In this document: positions 26,402 through 35,752 of the stretch, in pieces
How the letters are laid out: each line of letters opens with the position of its first letter
How positions within the stretch are numbered: the stretch's first letter is position 1
DNA from: an alpha proteobacterium IMCC14465
Lineage (GTDB): Bacteria; Pseudomonadota; Alphaproteobacteria; RS24
DNA: 54,593 nt
Assembly: GCA_000293845.2 (NCBI GenBank)
Contig: ALYF01000008.1
Location: 1-54,593 of the forward strand
Reading direction: 5' to 3'
The notes under the pieces: model-generated
The model's input: only the letters and a program-made list of their open reading frames with translations
The model's database searches: none
Told to the model about the DNA's origin: nothing
Position numbers and translations under genes: made by a program

Positions 26402-26767
26402 CGGCAGATCTTCTTCCTGACTGCTGGGTCTGTAACGGATAATCAAACAAGCAGCAGCAATCAGCACAATCGCGATAGCTTCATAGAGCAAATTTAACGG
26501 TTCCGACTCTTTGCCTTGCAGAATAATCAATCTGCTCAGAGCCGTCATAGCAATGAATAAAGGCAGAGTAATCGGAATTTTCTGGCTTTTATAGAATACA
26601 GCCACCATCCCCAGCACCTCTGTATAGATAAACAAGAGAAGTAAATCAGCAAGTTCAACGTGGCGATTGCTAATCAAGTAAAAAATTTCCTCCAATGTCG
26701 CGTAGAGCGTCGCTAACGCAATAATACAAAGCAGGACTTTTTCGGTAGAAATCAGAATTTTATGCAT
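26393..26767 (-). CDS. psiE: PsiE-like membrane protein
   Basis: The 124-residue protein has four hydrophobic segments and PsiE-family features: LATLYATLEEIFYLISN, LADLLLLFIYTEVLGMV and IPITLPLFIAMTALSRLIIL. In E. coli psiE responds to phosphate starvation and cAMP; its function is unknown. No clear Pho box was found before this copy. The start MHKILISTEK is selected because AAGGA lies seven bases before that ATG; an ATG two codons earlier is possible. Confidence 0.82.
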   Translation of the reverse strand: MHKILISTEKVLLCIIALATLYATLEEIFYLISNRHVELADLLLLFIYTEVLGMVAVFYKSQKIPITLPLFIAMTALSRLIILQGKESEPLNLLYEAIAIVLIAAACLIIRYRPSSQEEDLPLV

Positions 26768-26959
26768 ACTCATATCCTTTACGCAGTCTATCAAACTTAG
26801 AATAAATACTAATAAAAACCATAATAATTTATCCAATCTATCCCCACCATAATCTCAATTTAGCTTCAAGCCATTGTTTTACAGATATTTTCCTGTTTAC
26901 ATGGCATTGGATTAGATAAGGTATTTTTTTAACGAGAGACGGATAAAAAGGGGTTGGAG

Positions 26960-28471
26960 ATGTTGCGGAAGATGATACCGATGATGGTTTTGGCGATTTC
27001 GGGGGTGTTAAGCCTATCTAGCCCCGCCCTTGCAGGTTTTGATGAGACAGTAAACGCCGCCCTCGCGCCAATTTCAAAGGCTGTTTCAAACTTTATTTTC
27101 TTTTCTGTGCCGTTAAATGGCGCCGATATTCCCCTTATTGTGGTGTGGCTGATCGCTTGTAGCGTATTTTTCACCTTCTATCTTGGTGTGCTAACACCGC
27201 GAAATATTAAAACATCCCTGAAAATGGTACGCGGCGATTATACTGACCCCAATGATGAGGGACAAATTTCGCACTTTAAGGCGCTAACCACGGCTCTTTC
27301 CGGCACTGTGGGTGTTGGCAATATCGGCGCGGTTGCATTCGCCATCACCATTGGCGGCCCGGGCGCATTATTTTGGATTATTGTCGGCGGTCTGCTGGGC
27401 GCAAGTCTGAAATGCGCAGAATGCACGCTCGGCGTAAAATACCGCACAAAACATGAGGATGGCTCAGTATCCGGCGGCCCGATGTATTATCTGGAAAAAG
27501 GCCTTAAGGAAAAAAACCTCCCCCGCCTCGGTAAAATAATCGGGATTATGTATGCCATCTTTATTGTTATTGGCTGTCTTGGCATTGGGAATATGTTCCA
27601 GTCCAACCAGGCTTATGAGCAACTTCAGCTTGTGACCGGAGGCGCGGAAGGTTTTCTCTTTGGGAAGGGCTGGCTCGTCGGGGGCATTATGGCTTCTATT
27701 GTCGCGCTTGTGCTGATTGGTGGTATCCAGTCCATTACCCGCGTGACCTCAAAACTCGTACCGGGCATGGCTGGCATTTATTTCATCGCAGCACTTATTG
27801 TTATTGGACTTAACATTGACGCACTTCCTGGCGTTCTTGCTGATGTGGTGTCACAAGCCTTTAACCCTGAAGGCATTACGGGCGGCTTATTCGCCGTCAT
27901 GATTATCGGGTTTCGGCGATCAACTTTTTCTAATGAGGCGGGGCTTGGCTCTTCTTCGATTGCGCATGCGGCAGTCAAAACCAATCAACCTGCTTCTGAA
28001 GGTCTGGTCGGGCTGCTGGAACCACTGATTGACACGGTTATTATTTGTCCGCTGACAGGTCTGGTGATTTTGCTAACCGTCTTCAGCCCCGAAATGGTCG
28101 GTGGTGATGTACAGGGCGTGCAACTGACCTCTGCAGCTTTTGAAACCGTCATTTGGTGGTTTCCCAATGTGCTGGCCATTGTGATTGTTTTATTTGCCTT
28201 TTCCAGCATCATCGCCTGGGGGTATTACGGTCAAAAAGGCTGGGTCTATCTTTTCGGAAACAACCCCGCACAGAACACGGTTTTCTTGCTGATTTACTGT
28301 GTTTTCGTCCTTATCGGCTGCACGCTGGATTTAGGGGTCATTATAGATTTTTCAGATGCGATTGTTTTTTGTATGGCGCTACCAAATGTTTTGGGATTAT
28401 ATTTCCTTGCGCCGGTCGTCAAACGTGAGGTCGGCACTTATCTTGAAAAATTAAGAACCGTGCAAACTTAA
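26960..28471 (+). CDS. Alanine/glycine:cation symporter (AGCS) family transporter
   Basis: The roughly 503-residue inner-membrane carrier has a signal-like first segment ending in ALAGFDETV, then AGCS motifs: LTTALSGTVGVGNIGAVAFA, GGPGALFWIIVGGLLGAS, CLGIGNMFQSNQ, SNEAGLGSSSIAHAAVKT and IIAWGYYGQKGW. The family takes up alanine or glycine with sodium. The cleaved-looking N-terminal peptide is commonly seen in proteobacterial members. Start is the ATG at 26960 with a purine-rich GGGG...GGAG segment upstream. Confidence 0.92.
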   Translation: MLRKMIPMMVLAISGVLSLSSPALAGFDETVNAALAPISKAVSNFIFFSVPLNGADIPLIVVWLIACSVFFTFYLGVLTPRNIKTSLKMVRGDYTDPNDEGQISHFKALTTALSGTVGVGNIGAVAFAITIGGPGALFWIIVGGLLGASLKCAECTLGVKYRTKHEDGSVSGGPMYYLEKGLKEKNLPRLGKIIGIMYAIFIVIGCLGIGNMFQSNQAYEQLQLVTGGAEGFLFGKGWLVGGIMASIVALVLIGGIQSITRVTSKLVPGMAGIYFIAALIVIGLNIDALPGVLADVVSQAFNPEGITGGLFAVMIIGFRRSTFSNEAGLGSSSIAHAAVKTNQPASEGLVGLLEPLIDTVIICPLTGLVILLTVFSPEMVGGDVQGVQLTSAAFETVIWWFPNVLAIVIVLFAFSSIIAWGYYGQKGWVYLFGNNPAQNTVFLLIYCVFVLIGCTLDLGVIIDFSDAIVFCMALPNVLGLYFLAPVVKREVGTYLEKLRTVQT

Positions 28472-28507
28472 ACTTTAAGTCTTTGTGCGTAAGTTGTGAG
28501 AATTCAA

Positions 28508-29365
28508 ATGGTGCATTCATTTTCTACCATTTCAGTTACCCCGCTGAGTAGCGCACTTGGCGCTGAACTAGACGGCATAGATTTGTCTCAACCCCTTGAG
28601 AACACGCAGTTTGAGGACATTCAAAATGCTTTGTTCACCTATGGTGCCATTGGTTTTCGCGATCAGACATTGTCACATCAAAACCAGATAGATTTTGCCA
28701 AACGTTTCGGAACTCTGGAAGTCCATCCCATTGTGAAGGGCATGGAGGCGCATCCTGAGATTATCAGAATGCATAAACCTGCCGGAACACCTGCCAGTTT
28801 CGGTGTGGGCTGGCATTCAGATAATTCATTTTTTGAAAAGCCGAGCCTCGGATCAGTCGTGTATGCTGAAACTGTCCCACCTGTTGGGGGGGATACCTTA
28901 TTCGCTAATCAACAACTGGCTTACGACACCTTATCTGAAGGAATGCAGGAAACATTGGACGGGCTGGTTGCCATCCATTCTGCAAAACAAGCCTATACAT
29001 CTCCAACAGCTTTAGAAAAATACGATTCAGATGGGCCGATTAGTTATCAAAAAAGCGATGTGATTGAAAAATTTGTCGAGCACCCTGTCGTCATCAAGCA
29101 CCCCACAACTGGTAAAAAAGCGCTTTATGTCAATGCCATGTTCACCCATCATTTTAAAGGCTGGACGATGGAAGAAAGCAGACCCTTGCTTGAGTTCTTA
29201 TGCGCGCATGCCACGCGAGAAGATTTCCAATGCAGATTTAAATGGGAAAAAAATTCACTCGTAATGTGGGATAACCGTATCGTTCAGCATGCGGCATTGA
29301 ATGACTATGTCGATTATGACCGCACGCTTTACCGAGTAACCCTCAACGGTACGACGCTAAATTAA
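28508..29365 (+). CDS. TauD/TfdA-family 2OG-Fe(II) dioxygenase
   Basis: The 285-residue enzyme shows GVGWHSDNSF with the iron ligands HxD, TLFANQQLAYDTLSEG, ALYVNAMFTHHFKGW, the distal His in VQHAALNDY, and the 2-oxoglutarate Arg in YRVTLNG. These are the features of taurine/alpha-ketoglutarate dioxygenases, which release sulfite from sulfonates or open other small substrates. The substrate is not shown, and no sulfonate transporter is adjacent. ATG 28508 is used; GTG 28496 would add four residues. Confidence 0.9.
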   Translation: MVHSFSTISVTPLSSALGAELDGIDLSQPLENTQFEDIQNALFTYGAIGFRDQTLSHQNQIDFAKRFGTLEVHPIVKGMEAHPEIIRMHKPAGTPASFGVGWHSDNSFFEKPSLGSVVYAETVPPVGGDTLFANQQLAYDTLSEGMQETLDGLVAIHSAKQAYTSPTALEKYDSDGPISYQKSDVIEKFVEHPVVIKHPTTGKKALYVNAMFTHHFKGWTMEESRPLLEFLCAHATREDFQCRFKWEKNSLVMWDNRIVQHAALNDYVDYDRTLYRVTLNGTTLN

Positions 29366-29386
29366 ACGCTAAAACCAAGCGATATA

Positions 29387-29419
29387 AATAAGCACCCCAC
29401 TGCTCGTGGATTGCTTATT
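29387..29419. terminator. Convergent hairpin, possible bidirectional terminator
   Basis: AATAAGCA (29387-29394) pairs with TGCTTATT (29412-29419), with an inner CCAC/GTGG. It lies between the stops of the convergent dioxygenase and outer-membrane protein genes, overlapping the latter stop. A/T flanks the stem on both sides. Confidence 0.5.
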
Positions 29420-30017
29420 AGAATTTATAAATAACCTTGGTGGCGATAAATTCTGATTTAACTTTCCAGTCATCATCGGTATTTTGCTCTAGATAGACAC
29501 CGACTGACAGCTGGTCAGAAACTTTATAATCGAGGCCATAATTGTTTTGTGCCTCGTAATATTCACCATCTTCATATCCATCTCTATCAATGGCGAGTTT
29601 TGGCTGTAATTTGATATAGGCTTTGAAAGCACCAAATTTCTTTTGATATTGAAAACGAAGCCAGAAATTTGCGAAATCGTCTGTCGATTCTTGGTTGAAA
29701 GCGCGATATTCAAAACGCGGCGCAATAGAGAACCCCTTATAGTCCAGTGCTTTCGGGAAACTTAAGCGAAAGCGATGCTCTACATTGCCTTTAATTTCTT
29801 GATAACGATAGGCGTACCCATAATCTGCAAGCTTCACATCGAACTGCGTCATCCATTTATCAAGGCGCGAGTGATCACGATATTTCAAACTCATATTGCC
29901 TGATTTCACTGTAAAATTATGTTGTGAGTAGTCAAAAGAATCCATCGCAAAGGACGGTGCAACCAATAATGTCGCAAACAGCGTCATAAGGGTTGATGTT
30001 GTTATTATTTTTTTCAT
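29418..30017 (-). CDS. Small outer-membrane beta-barrel-like protein
   Basis: The 199-residue protein has a clear signal peptide (MKKIITTSTLMTLFATLLVA, cleavage after SFA). The mature part alternates polar and aromatic residues in strand-like segments (FRLSFPKALDYKGFSIAPR, FWLRFQYQKKFGAFKAYIKL) and ends IYKF, the aromatic C-terminus of outer-membrane barrels. I do not recognise a named family; oligogalacturonate-porin-like small barrels are one option. The start is the ATG with GGGGAAAATT upstream. A Pho-box-like site lies about 95 bases before the start. Confidence 0.65.
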   Translation of the reverse strand: MKKIITTSTLMTLFATLLVAPSFAMDSFDYSQHNFTVKSGNMSLKYRDHSRLDKWMTQFDVKLADYGYAYRYQEIKGNVEHRFRLSFPKALDYKGFSIAPRFEYRAFNQESTDDFANFWLRFQYQKKFGAFKAYIKLQPKLAIDRDGYEDGEYYEAQNNYGLDYKVSDQLSVGVYLEQNTDDDWKVKSEFIATKVIYKF

Positions 30018-30110
30018 TAGAATTTTCCCCAATTTAACTAACATGTCTTCGAATAATTGATTTAGTAAACTTGTAAAATTCCTCAACAGACTTTCAAATG
30101 CACTTGAAAC

Positions 30111-30128
30111 ATTACAGTTTTGTGACAA
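30111..30128 (-). promoter_or_regulatory. Pho-box-like site upstream of the small barrel protein
   Basis: Read on the minus strand, TTGTCAC-AAAA-CTGTAAT matches the 18-bp PhoB site (CTGTCATAWAWCTGTCAY) at 15 of 18 positions by eye, with correct 11-bp spacing. It lies 94 bases before the ATG. The remainder of the gap 30018-30355 shows no other clear element. Confidence 0.5.
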
Positions 30129-30355
30129 GGTGACAAAAATATTTCAGAGGTATGAATTATTTGTGCATTTATCTCAAATATGTGACGGTTTTATAAAATT
30201 ATTTCAGATTTTGCGCTCTTCACATCTAAAATCACAAACACCGTAAACTTGTGGAAAAATATTGTTTTCGGCCCCTCAGCTTTTTTTAAGTCTTGTTATA
30301 GCCCGCCAAAAATCTCAGTGTAATTTTGCGTAAGTAACATGAGGAGGAGTTTGTT

Positions 30356-31084
30356 ATGAGATCGTTTTTCTTTTTAATCGGATTGCTGGTAATGACCGCC
30401 AGCGCAAACGCACAGGCCGTATGGCTGAGTTACAGCTATGCTGTCGCGCCAGAAAATGAACCAGCATTTGCTGCAACAATTGACCAGTTCACAAAAACTG
30501 AAGCATTCAAAAAATTTAACGGTTCAATGATTTTCACATTGAACGCTTTTAACGGTGCAAATGCCGAAACTCACGGGCTTCAAGTCATCTATAAAAGTAT
30601 GGAAGACTATGAAAAGCTGATGGGTGAAATCAGGAATGACCCTGATTTCACAGCCTTCCGCCAAGGCCTGTCACAAAACAGCACATTTGAAAATGAGTCT
30701 CTCTTTCAATGGGTCACCGGTTTCGGTGAGTCACCATCCACGGGTAACAGAGCCTATCTTGCCCAATTCAATATGGTCACAGACCCTATGGGATATGTTG
30801 GGGCTATTGGCGCCAATATGAGCAAACCCTTCATGAAAGATATGCCGGGTGGTTTTGATATCTGGCAAGTTCTCGTTGGCGGCGCACCGGGCTTAACCCA
30901 TGTGGTTGTCTATAATTATGATGCGCTTTCCGATGGCTTTAATTTTGTGAATACCAGCGTGAAAAACCCAGAATTTACAAAATTTATTGGCTCACTTAAT
31001 AAGTTTAGAAAGCCACTTGGGCAAACAGCCACTTACGGTCTTGCAACCTATGGCCCGATGACACCAGCCGATATGCGCCAATAG
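30356..31084 (+). CDS. Secreted protein with two ferredoxin-like repeats
   Basis: The 242-residue protein starts with a signal peptide (MRSFFFLIGLLVMTASANAQ). The mature part appears to be two copies of an about 100-residue alpha/beta unit: the first begins VWLSYSYAVAPENEPAF and the second begins AYLAQFNMVTDPMGYV. Both contain a late segment with the same pattern (NDPDFTAFRQGL and KNPEFTKFIGSL). This resembles dimeric alpha-beta barrel (NIPSNAP/ABM-like) folds, but no catalytic residues are obvious. GAGGAGG precedes the ATG. A terminator directly follows, so the gene is monocistronic. Confidence 0.65.
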   Translation: MRSFFFLIGLLVMTASANAQAVWLSYSYAVAPENEPAFAATIDQFTKTEAFKKFNGSMIFTLNAFNGANAETHGLQVIYKSMEDYEKLMGEIRNDPDFTAFRQGLSQNSTFENESLFQWVTGFGESPSTGNRAYLAQFNMVTDPMGYVGAIGANMSKPFMKDMPGGFDIWQVLVGGAPGLTHVVVYNYDALSDGFNFVNTSVKNPEFTKFIGSLNKFRKPLGQTATYGLATYGPMTPADMRQ

Positions 31085-31105
31085 GTTTTGCGCAATGAAA
31101 CCATT

Positions 31106-31142
31106 AACTGCCATTCCCTCAAAAAGGAGATGGCAGTTTTTT
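31106..31142 (+). terminator. Rho-independent terminator
   Basis: AACTGCCAT (31106-31114) pairs with ATGGCAGTT (31130-31138), with an additional inner TCC/GGA, followed by a run of six T residues from 31137. It ends the secreted-protein gene and abuts the stop codon of the broken gene on the other strand. Confidence 0.85.
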
Positions 31143-32941
31143 AATCTGTAATATTATCAATCAGACTACCAGTATACGCCGTCGTCGTCTCGCCAGCAAA
31201 GAATGAATAACTCCCTAAGGGATTTGTCGTCGTTGATGACATCCATCCAAAAGTTGATGTCCGAGTTGTGCCGTCCCTGTCATATCTAAATTGCGTCACC
31301 TCGCGCGTGGCGATATTTCTGATAACTAGGCGTTCCCCTAAAACGGTTTCCAGCCTCACCCGCGGGCCTTCCATATCATTATGATGAACTTGGTAAACTT
31401 TTTTCGTCGCACAGTCGGCTGCTTTGGTCACCCAAGCAGAATAATTTGATGAACATGCACCCGAACCACCTGACACAGTCGTCGCGCAGACACCCGTACC
31501 GCCATAATCATCATAATCATCGCGCGACCGGCGACAGGCTTCCCAAACCAACACAATATTGACCGTTGCGTCATTAACCGTACCGACAGAAAACCCGCTA
31601 TTTGCCAGCCATGCATTGTAAGATGTCGTGCCATCTCGGAAACCGACCTGACTGACAGGAAACAACTTAAAGGCATCATCGCTGGATGTTGCCGTAATGC
31701 TGTTTGTGCTGAAATAGCTTGCCAGATTTGTGCGTAGATTGGTGATTGTGTAATCAGGGTTAGCGGCGAGGACATCCGACAAAAAGCCTGATGTGTTCAC
31801 AGCATTATCATATAGCGTGGTCGTTAAATCAGATAGCGGATGTGGGCTTAAATCACCCGATATTGCAATCTGAGCAATCTTCCACTTTGCCGAGACCTGC
31901 TTCGTCGCGGCAGATACACTTGTCTGTAATTCTGAAGCCGAGTCTATCGTTGTCGCGTCAAGTGCCGCAATAAGACTTGCCATATATTCCAATGACGTCG
32001 CATCGGTTAAATCCAGCCCTGTGGTGGATAGTCACTCTACATTATTAATCAATTGCGCCGTGAGCGTATGTGGTGACGTTGCTGCAGCCGTCAGCACAGC
32101 ATCAATATTACTGATTTGCGTTTCAAGCGCATCAACCGAACTCTGAAGATCAGCAGCTGTCGCCGTTGAACTGGCATCCAGCGCGGCAAGTTTGGTCGCG
32201 AGGTAATCAAGCGAAGAACTGACTGTCAAATCTACATCGTCCACATCCAAACCTGTAAGAGCCGTCACCATATTGGCTGTCAAGCTATGTGGGGAAGCTG
32301 AGGCGGCTGTTAACACATTCTGAACATTGCCAACACTTGTGGCTATCGCGTCATAGTCTTCCTTGTCGATACATGCACAGTTTGACAATGCCGCCGCACA
32401 GACCGTATCCGGCGGGTCAGTGGCCAAAGCGCATTGCCCCTGATAAACGGACGTCGCAGTTACAGCATAGTCAAAATTTGTATTTTCAGAAGATGAATAG
32501 CCAAACATATTGGCGTAATTGGCTTGTGTCTGATTAATGTAATTTGTCAGATAATTTCTCTGTTCAGTATAGGAGCTAAAGCCATTACCGCCCGCGCTAA
32601 TTTGCGTGGTTGCTGTTTCGTGGGCGGCTTTAAAATTCGTATATTGCTGATAGGTCAAGCTCGAACATACCTATGTAGAAATCACAGGTGACTGATCCCG
32701 CCCCCAACTCCCGCAATCCGTGTCATATGTTCCAGCTGCATGCTCGGCACATAGAGTCGAGGCGGCATTTGCCGCTGGGAAGCCAAGCGTTATGCAGCTA
32801 TCAGAAATGGTCGAAATAATATCACCATTATATTTCCCATTGCCGGAAGTGCGGACATTAAAACCGGCATGCACAACACTCGACATCAAAAAGATGCAGA
32901 AGAAGGCATTGATGATTTTTTTTTAATCCGAACATACGCAT
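31141..32941 (-). pseudogene. Secreted repeat-containing protein gene with two in-frame stops and a poly-A frameshift
   Basis: One reading frame of about 583 codons runs from 32889 to 31141, interrupted by TAG (32671-32673) and TGA (32032-32034) without any frame change. Upstream, ATG 32941 begins MRMFGLKKK and would continue into the signal-peptide-like IINAFFCIFLMSSVVHA if the run of nine A had one more base (or two fewer). The product has an N-terminal Cys-containing domain, two about 70-residue repeats marked by SPHSLTA and SPHTLTA and by YLATKLAALDAS and YMASLIAALDAT, and a C-terminal Cys-containing domain (RRSRDDYDDYGG). The family is unknown. Three lesions make decay most likely; phase variation or readthrough is less likely. 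Confidence 0.7.
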
Positions 32942-33052
32942 AACCTAAAGGGGTAATTACCAAGACTTACCGAGGCAAAATTTAGCATGAATTAGACGTA
33001 AGTTAGGTAAAAATTTTAACTGGTTTATCTTGATGTGTTATTTAGGAAACTG

Positions 33053-34174
33053 TTATTTCCGCTTTTCAAGACCTTGATAAATAAGCCGCCAAACAAAAAC
33101 TGGGAAAAGTAGGTTTTTCACCCACCAAGGGGAAATCCCGACACGCTCGCCATTGGGTGTAAAAATCGACAATCCTTTTTTCTGGAAGCCAAGGATTGAC
33201 CCCCAACGATAACGCGGCGGCTTGAAAGACTTCAATTTTTCATCTCGCCCCTCCAGAAAAGATTTTACATTATGCGCGAGGACGAGATGTCCAGCATTAC
33301 GAGCCGAACTGCGGTTATCATCTGTTTTTGCAATATCACCAACCGTGAACACATTTTCATAACCCGGCACACGCAAAAAATCATCAGCCCTAACGAACCC
33401 ATCCTCCGCCAGCATATCCGCAGGAATAAACTCATTATTCGGTGATAATTTGCCGATAGCCCAAAGCGTCACATCCGCTTTAAATGGGGGCTGACCCGTC
33501 GACCAGCTAATCGGGTCAGAAGAAAAAGCCTCGACATCCAAATCCGCAGGCACATCTGCCCGGTGCAAGGGGTGCAATACGACCTCTTGTTTCTGCAAAA
33601 ACTTTTCAACCTTACGCCGTGTTCGCGGGTGATAAGTCGGCAGGGGCATCTCCTGACTGAAAAACAAATGCACCTCAGACTCTGGGCGCATTTCTTTTAC
33701 ATTTGATGCCACGCTGACTGCCGTCGGGCCACCGCCAATAATCGCAATCCGTGTGGCAGATAAAATCGCTTCAGATTTTTCTGTTAGATTACGCTGAATA
33801 TCATCGCTATTTTCAAAATGACCATTCCGCCAGAAACCATTTTGCGTGCCGGATGAAATCACCAACACGTCATAAGCAAGCGTGTCTGGTAATCCGTCAT
33901 AGCCAATCAAACTGATTTTATTCTCACGCGCCATAATACCGGAAACTTTCGCATGGCGAATATCGACACCTTTGAGGCCTTTAAACCGGTCATAATCAAT
34001 CAGATAGTTTTCTTCCCAGTCCTTTGGACGCGCAAGGCGCGGGCCAAGCTCCTGACCACTCACCAGACAGGGCTTTGGTGAAATGCCAATCACATCGAAG
34101 TTTTTATTAAGCTGAATAGCCGAGAGAAGACCGGCATCACCCAGACCGGCAATCACAATTCGTTTTTTACCCAT
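33053..34174 (-). CDS. NAD(P)/FAD-dependent oxidoreductase (NDH-2/AIF-like)
   Basis: The 373-residue protein has the FAD motif IVIAGLGDAGLLSAIQL, a second dinucleotide site IAIIGGGPTAVSVASNV, and VFTVGDIA before the C-terminus, which ends in an amphipathic helix (WWVKNLLFPVFVWRLIY) that could attach it to the membrane. This is the plan of type II NADH dehydrogenases and related disulfide reductases, without a redox CxxC. Its ATG directly follows the DUF1295 stop, so both are one transcript. It lies at the 3' end of the run of minus-strand genes that starts with bufA. Confidence 0.85.
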   Translation of the reverse strand: MGKKRIVIAGLGDAGLLSAIQLNKNFDVIGISPKPCLVSGQELGPRLARPKDWEENYLIDYDRFKGLKGVDIRHAKVSGIMARENKISLIGYDGLPDTLAYDVLVISSGTQNGFWRNGHFENSDDIQRNLTEKSEAILSATRIAIIGGGPTAVSVASNVKEMRPESEVHLFFSQEMPLPTYHPRTRRKVEKFLQKQEVVLHPLHRADVPADLDVEAFSSDPISWSTGQPPFKADVTLWAIGKLSPNNEFIPADMLAEDGFVRADDFLRVPGYENVFTVGDIAKTDDNRSSARNAGHLVLAHNVKSFLEGRDEKLKSFKPPRYRWGSILGFQKKGLSIFTPNGERVGISPWWVKNLLFPVFVWRLIYQGLEKRK

Positions 34175-35041
34175 TTATCGCTCTGCCGGAAACCAGGGGA
34201 TAATTGCTGATACTTTTTTCATATGATCTTCATAACCGGGACGGTTTTTCTGACTTCTCTCGTCAATCAAAGGAATGCTGACAAAGAAGAACATCGCTGT
34301 CATGGCAATCCCACCTGGCATAATCCACCACCAACCCTGCGGATGTGCCGCTAGACCAAATAGTATCAGGCCAATCCAGAAGCTCATCTCGCCGAAATAA
34401 TTCGGATGGCGAGAATATTTCCAAACGCCTGTTTGCATAATCTCACCCTCCTTGCGGGTGGGCAAAAAAGCATGCAATTGAAGGTCGGCAATGGTTTCTA
34501 TCAATATCGCCCCTGCCACAACAATGAATGCCACCCAGTCCAGCCAATTCAGCGCATTTTCTCCGACACTCACAGCCGCGAAAATCGGCAGGCAAGCAAA
34601 GAACACAATGAGCGTAGGGAAAAGATGAATACCCGCAAAATCAGCCACGGCCTCAAATTGACCTGCTTTTTCGCGAATTGGCGCATAACGCCAATCTTCA
34701 TGTGTCATCCCGTCCCAATGGGCGGCCCAGTTAGCAGTTAGCCTAATACCCCAAAGCCAGACAAGGATAAGAACCATTGCTTGACGGGTCGGGTCGACCT
34801 CGGGTGAGACATGGAAAACGAGCCAGTAGACGGCCAGTAATGGCGGGATAACGCTCCAATAAGCGTCATAGAAGCTGGCATTTTTGTAATATCGGCCAAA
34901 GGCAAAAATAATGACCGTACCAACCAAATCAGCCCAGAGGGCATTAAGCAAGTATCCACTTTGACAAATATAGAGGGTCAGTGCCGCGCCAATAATTGTG
35001 ACGGCATACGCAATTGAAACAGGAATTAAATCTTTACTCAT
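34175..35041 (-). CDS. DUF1295 / steroid 5-alpha-reductase-like membrane protein
   Basis: The 288-residue protein has seven or so hydrophobic segments and the signature of the isoprenylcysteine methyltransferase/steroid-reductase fold near the C-terminus: GVWKYSRHPNYFGEMSFW, then SIPLIDERSQKNRPGYEDH. Substrate is unknown. It precedes the flavoprotein gene without a gap, which may supply electrons; that is inference. The ATG at 35041 is used since the upstream TTG has no better ribosome site. Confidence 0.87.
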   Translation of the reverse strand: MSKDLIPVSIAYAVTIIGAALTLYICQSGYLLNALWADLVGTVIIFAFGRYYKNASFYDAYWSVIPPLLAVYWLVFHVSPEVDPTRQAMVLILVWLWGIRLTANWAAHWDGMTHEDWRYAPIREKAGQFEAVADFAGIHLFPTLIVFFACLPIFAAVSVGENALNWLDWVAFIVVAGAILIETIADLQLHAFLPTRKEGEIMQTGVWKYSRHPNYFGEMSFWIGLILFGLAAHPQGWWWIMPGGIAMTAMFFFVSIPLIDERSQKNRPGYEDHMKKVSAIIPWFPAER

Positions 35042-35186
35042 AATGCCAAGACTACCCCTCAATCACATAGCATGGCAAGCAAATCCCCACACCATCAAGA
35101 GTAACGCCGAGCATGAGACCTATGGCAAAAAAAGATATTTTTAGGTTACGCACTGATAAACACCCACCCGAAATTTAGATAATTAA

Positions 35187-35750
35187 TCAGATCTTTTTCG
35201 GATGTTTGTCTATCCCCAGCAAATAATCCAGCGAAAATTTGCCCGCCCCTTTAACAATCAAAAGCAAAAGGCACATAACCCAAAATAGGCGTTGATCCAA
35301 AATAAGCCCGTCAGAGTAATTATCAAACCATGCGCCGATATCATCTTTAGGTAGGTTGTGAGCGTAAATATCGACATAGGATTGCACGAAAATAAACCCA
35401 ATCATGCCCAATGCCGCCAGGCGTGTCAGCAAGCCAGCTACTATGAGAACCGGTAAAACAATCTCCGCTGTCGTGCCGAAAATAACGATGAGATGCGCGA
35501 CAAAACTTAGTTGCGAGACATCCCCTGAAACGGCCTCTGTCATTCCTGGTAAGATAGCGGCATATGCCCCTATAGTCGGGTTGAAAATCCCAAACAGTCC
35601 CTCCCCGGCCTTATTCACACCAGAGTTAAAGAAATAGAAAAAAAGAACTGCCGCAAAAGTAAAACGGGCGAATAGCTGAAAAAACCAGCCATCAAGGTGA
35701 CGCTCCAACAGGGCGCCACTAAGACGATAAAGTGCGCGTATATTTATCAT
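35187..35750 (-). CDS. DoxX-family membrane protein (BufD-like position)
   Basis: The 187-residue protein has four membrane segments typical of DoxX (ARFTFAAVLFFYFFNSGVNK, TTAEIVLPVLIVAGLLTRLA) and a soluble stretch before the last helix. DoxX proteins are often the last gene of DUF2282-DUF692-DUF2063 operons, as here, and may pass electrons or support the peptide's membrane step. It starts two bases after the bufC stop with GAAGGG upstream, so it belongs to the operon. Confidence 0.85.
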   Translation of the reverse strand: MINIRALYRLSGALLERHLDGWFFQLFARFTFAAVLFFYFFNSGVNKAGEGLFGIFNPTIGAYAAILPGMTEAVSGDVSQLSFVAHLIVIFGTTAEIVLPVLIVAGLLTRLAALGMIGFIFVQSYVDIYAHNLPKDDIGAWFDNYSDGLILDQRLFWVMCLLLLIVKGAGKFSLDYLLGIDKHPKKI

Positions 35751-35752
35751 TT

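Noticed and set aside
32032-32034. Selenocysteine at the in-frame TGA of the repeat gene
   Set aside because: No hairpin of SECIS type was evident downstream, the repeat counterpart has no cysteine there, and a second stop plus a frameshift point to decay.
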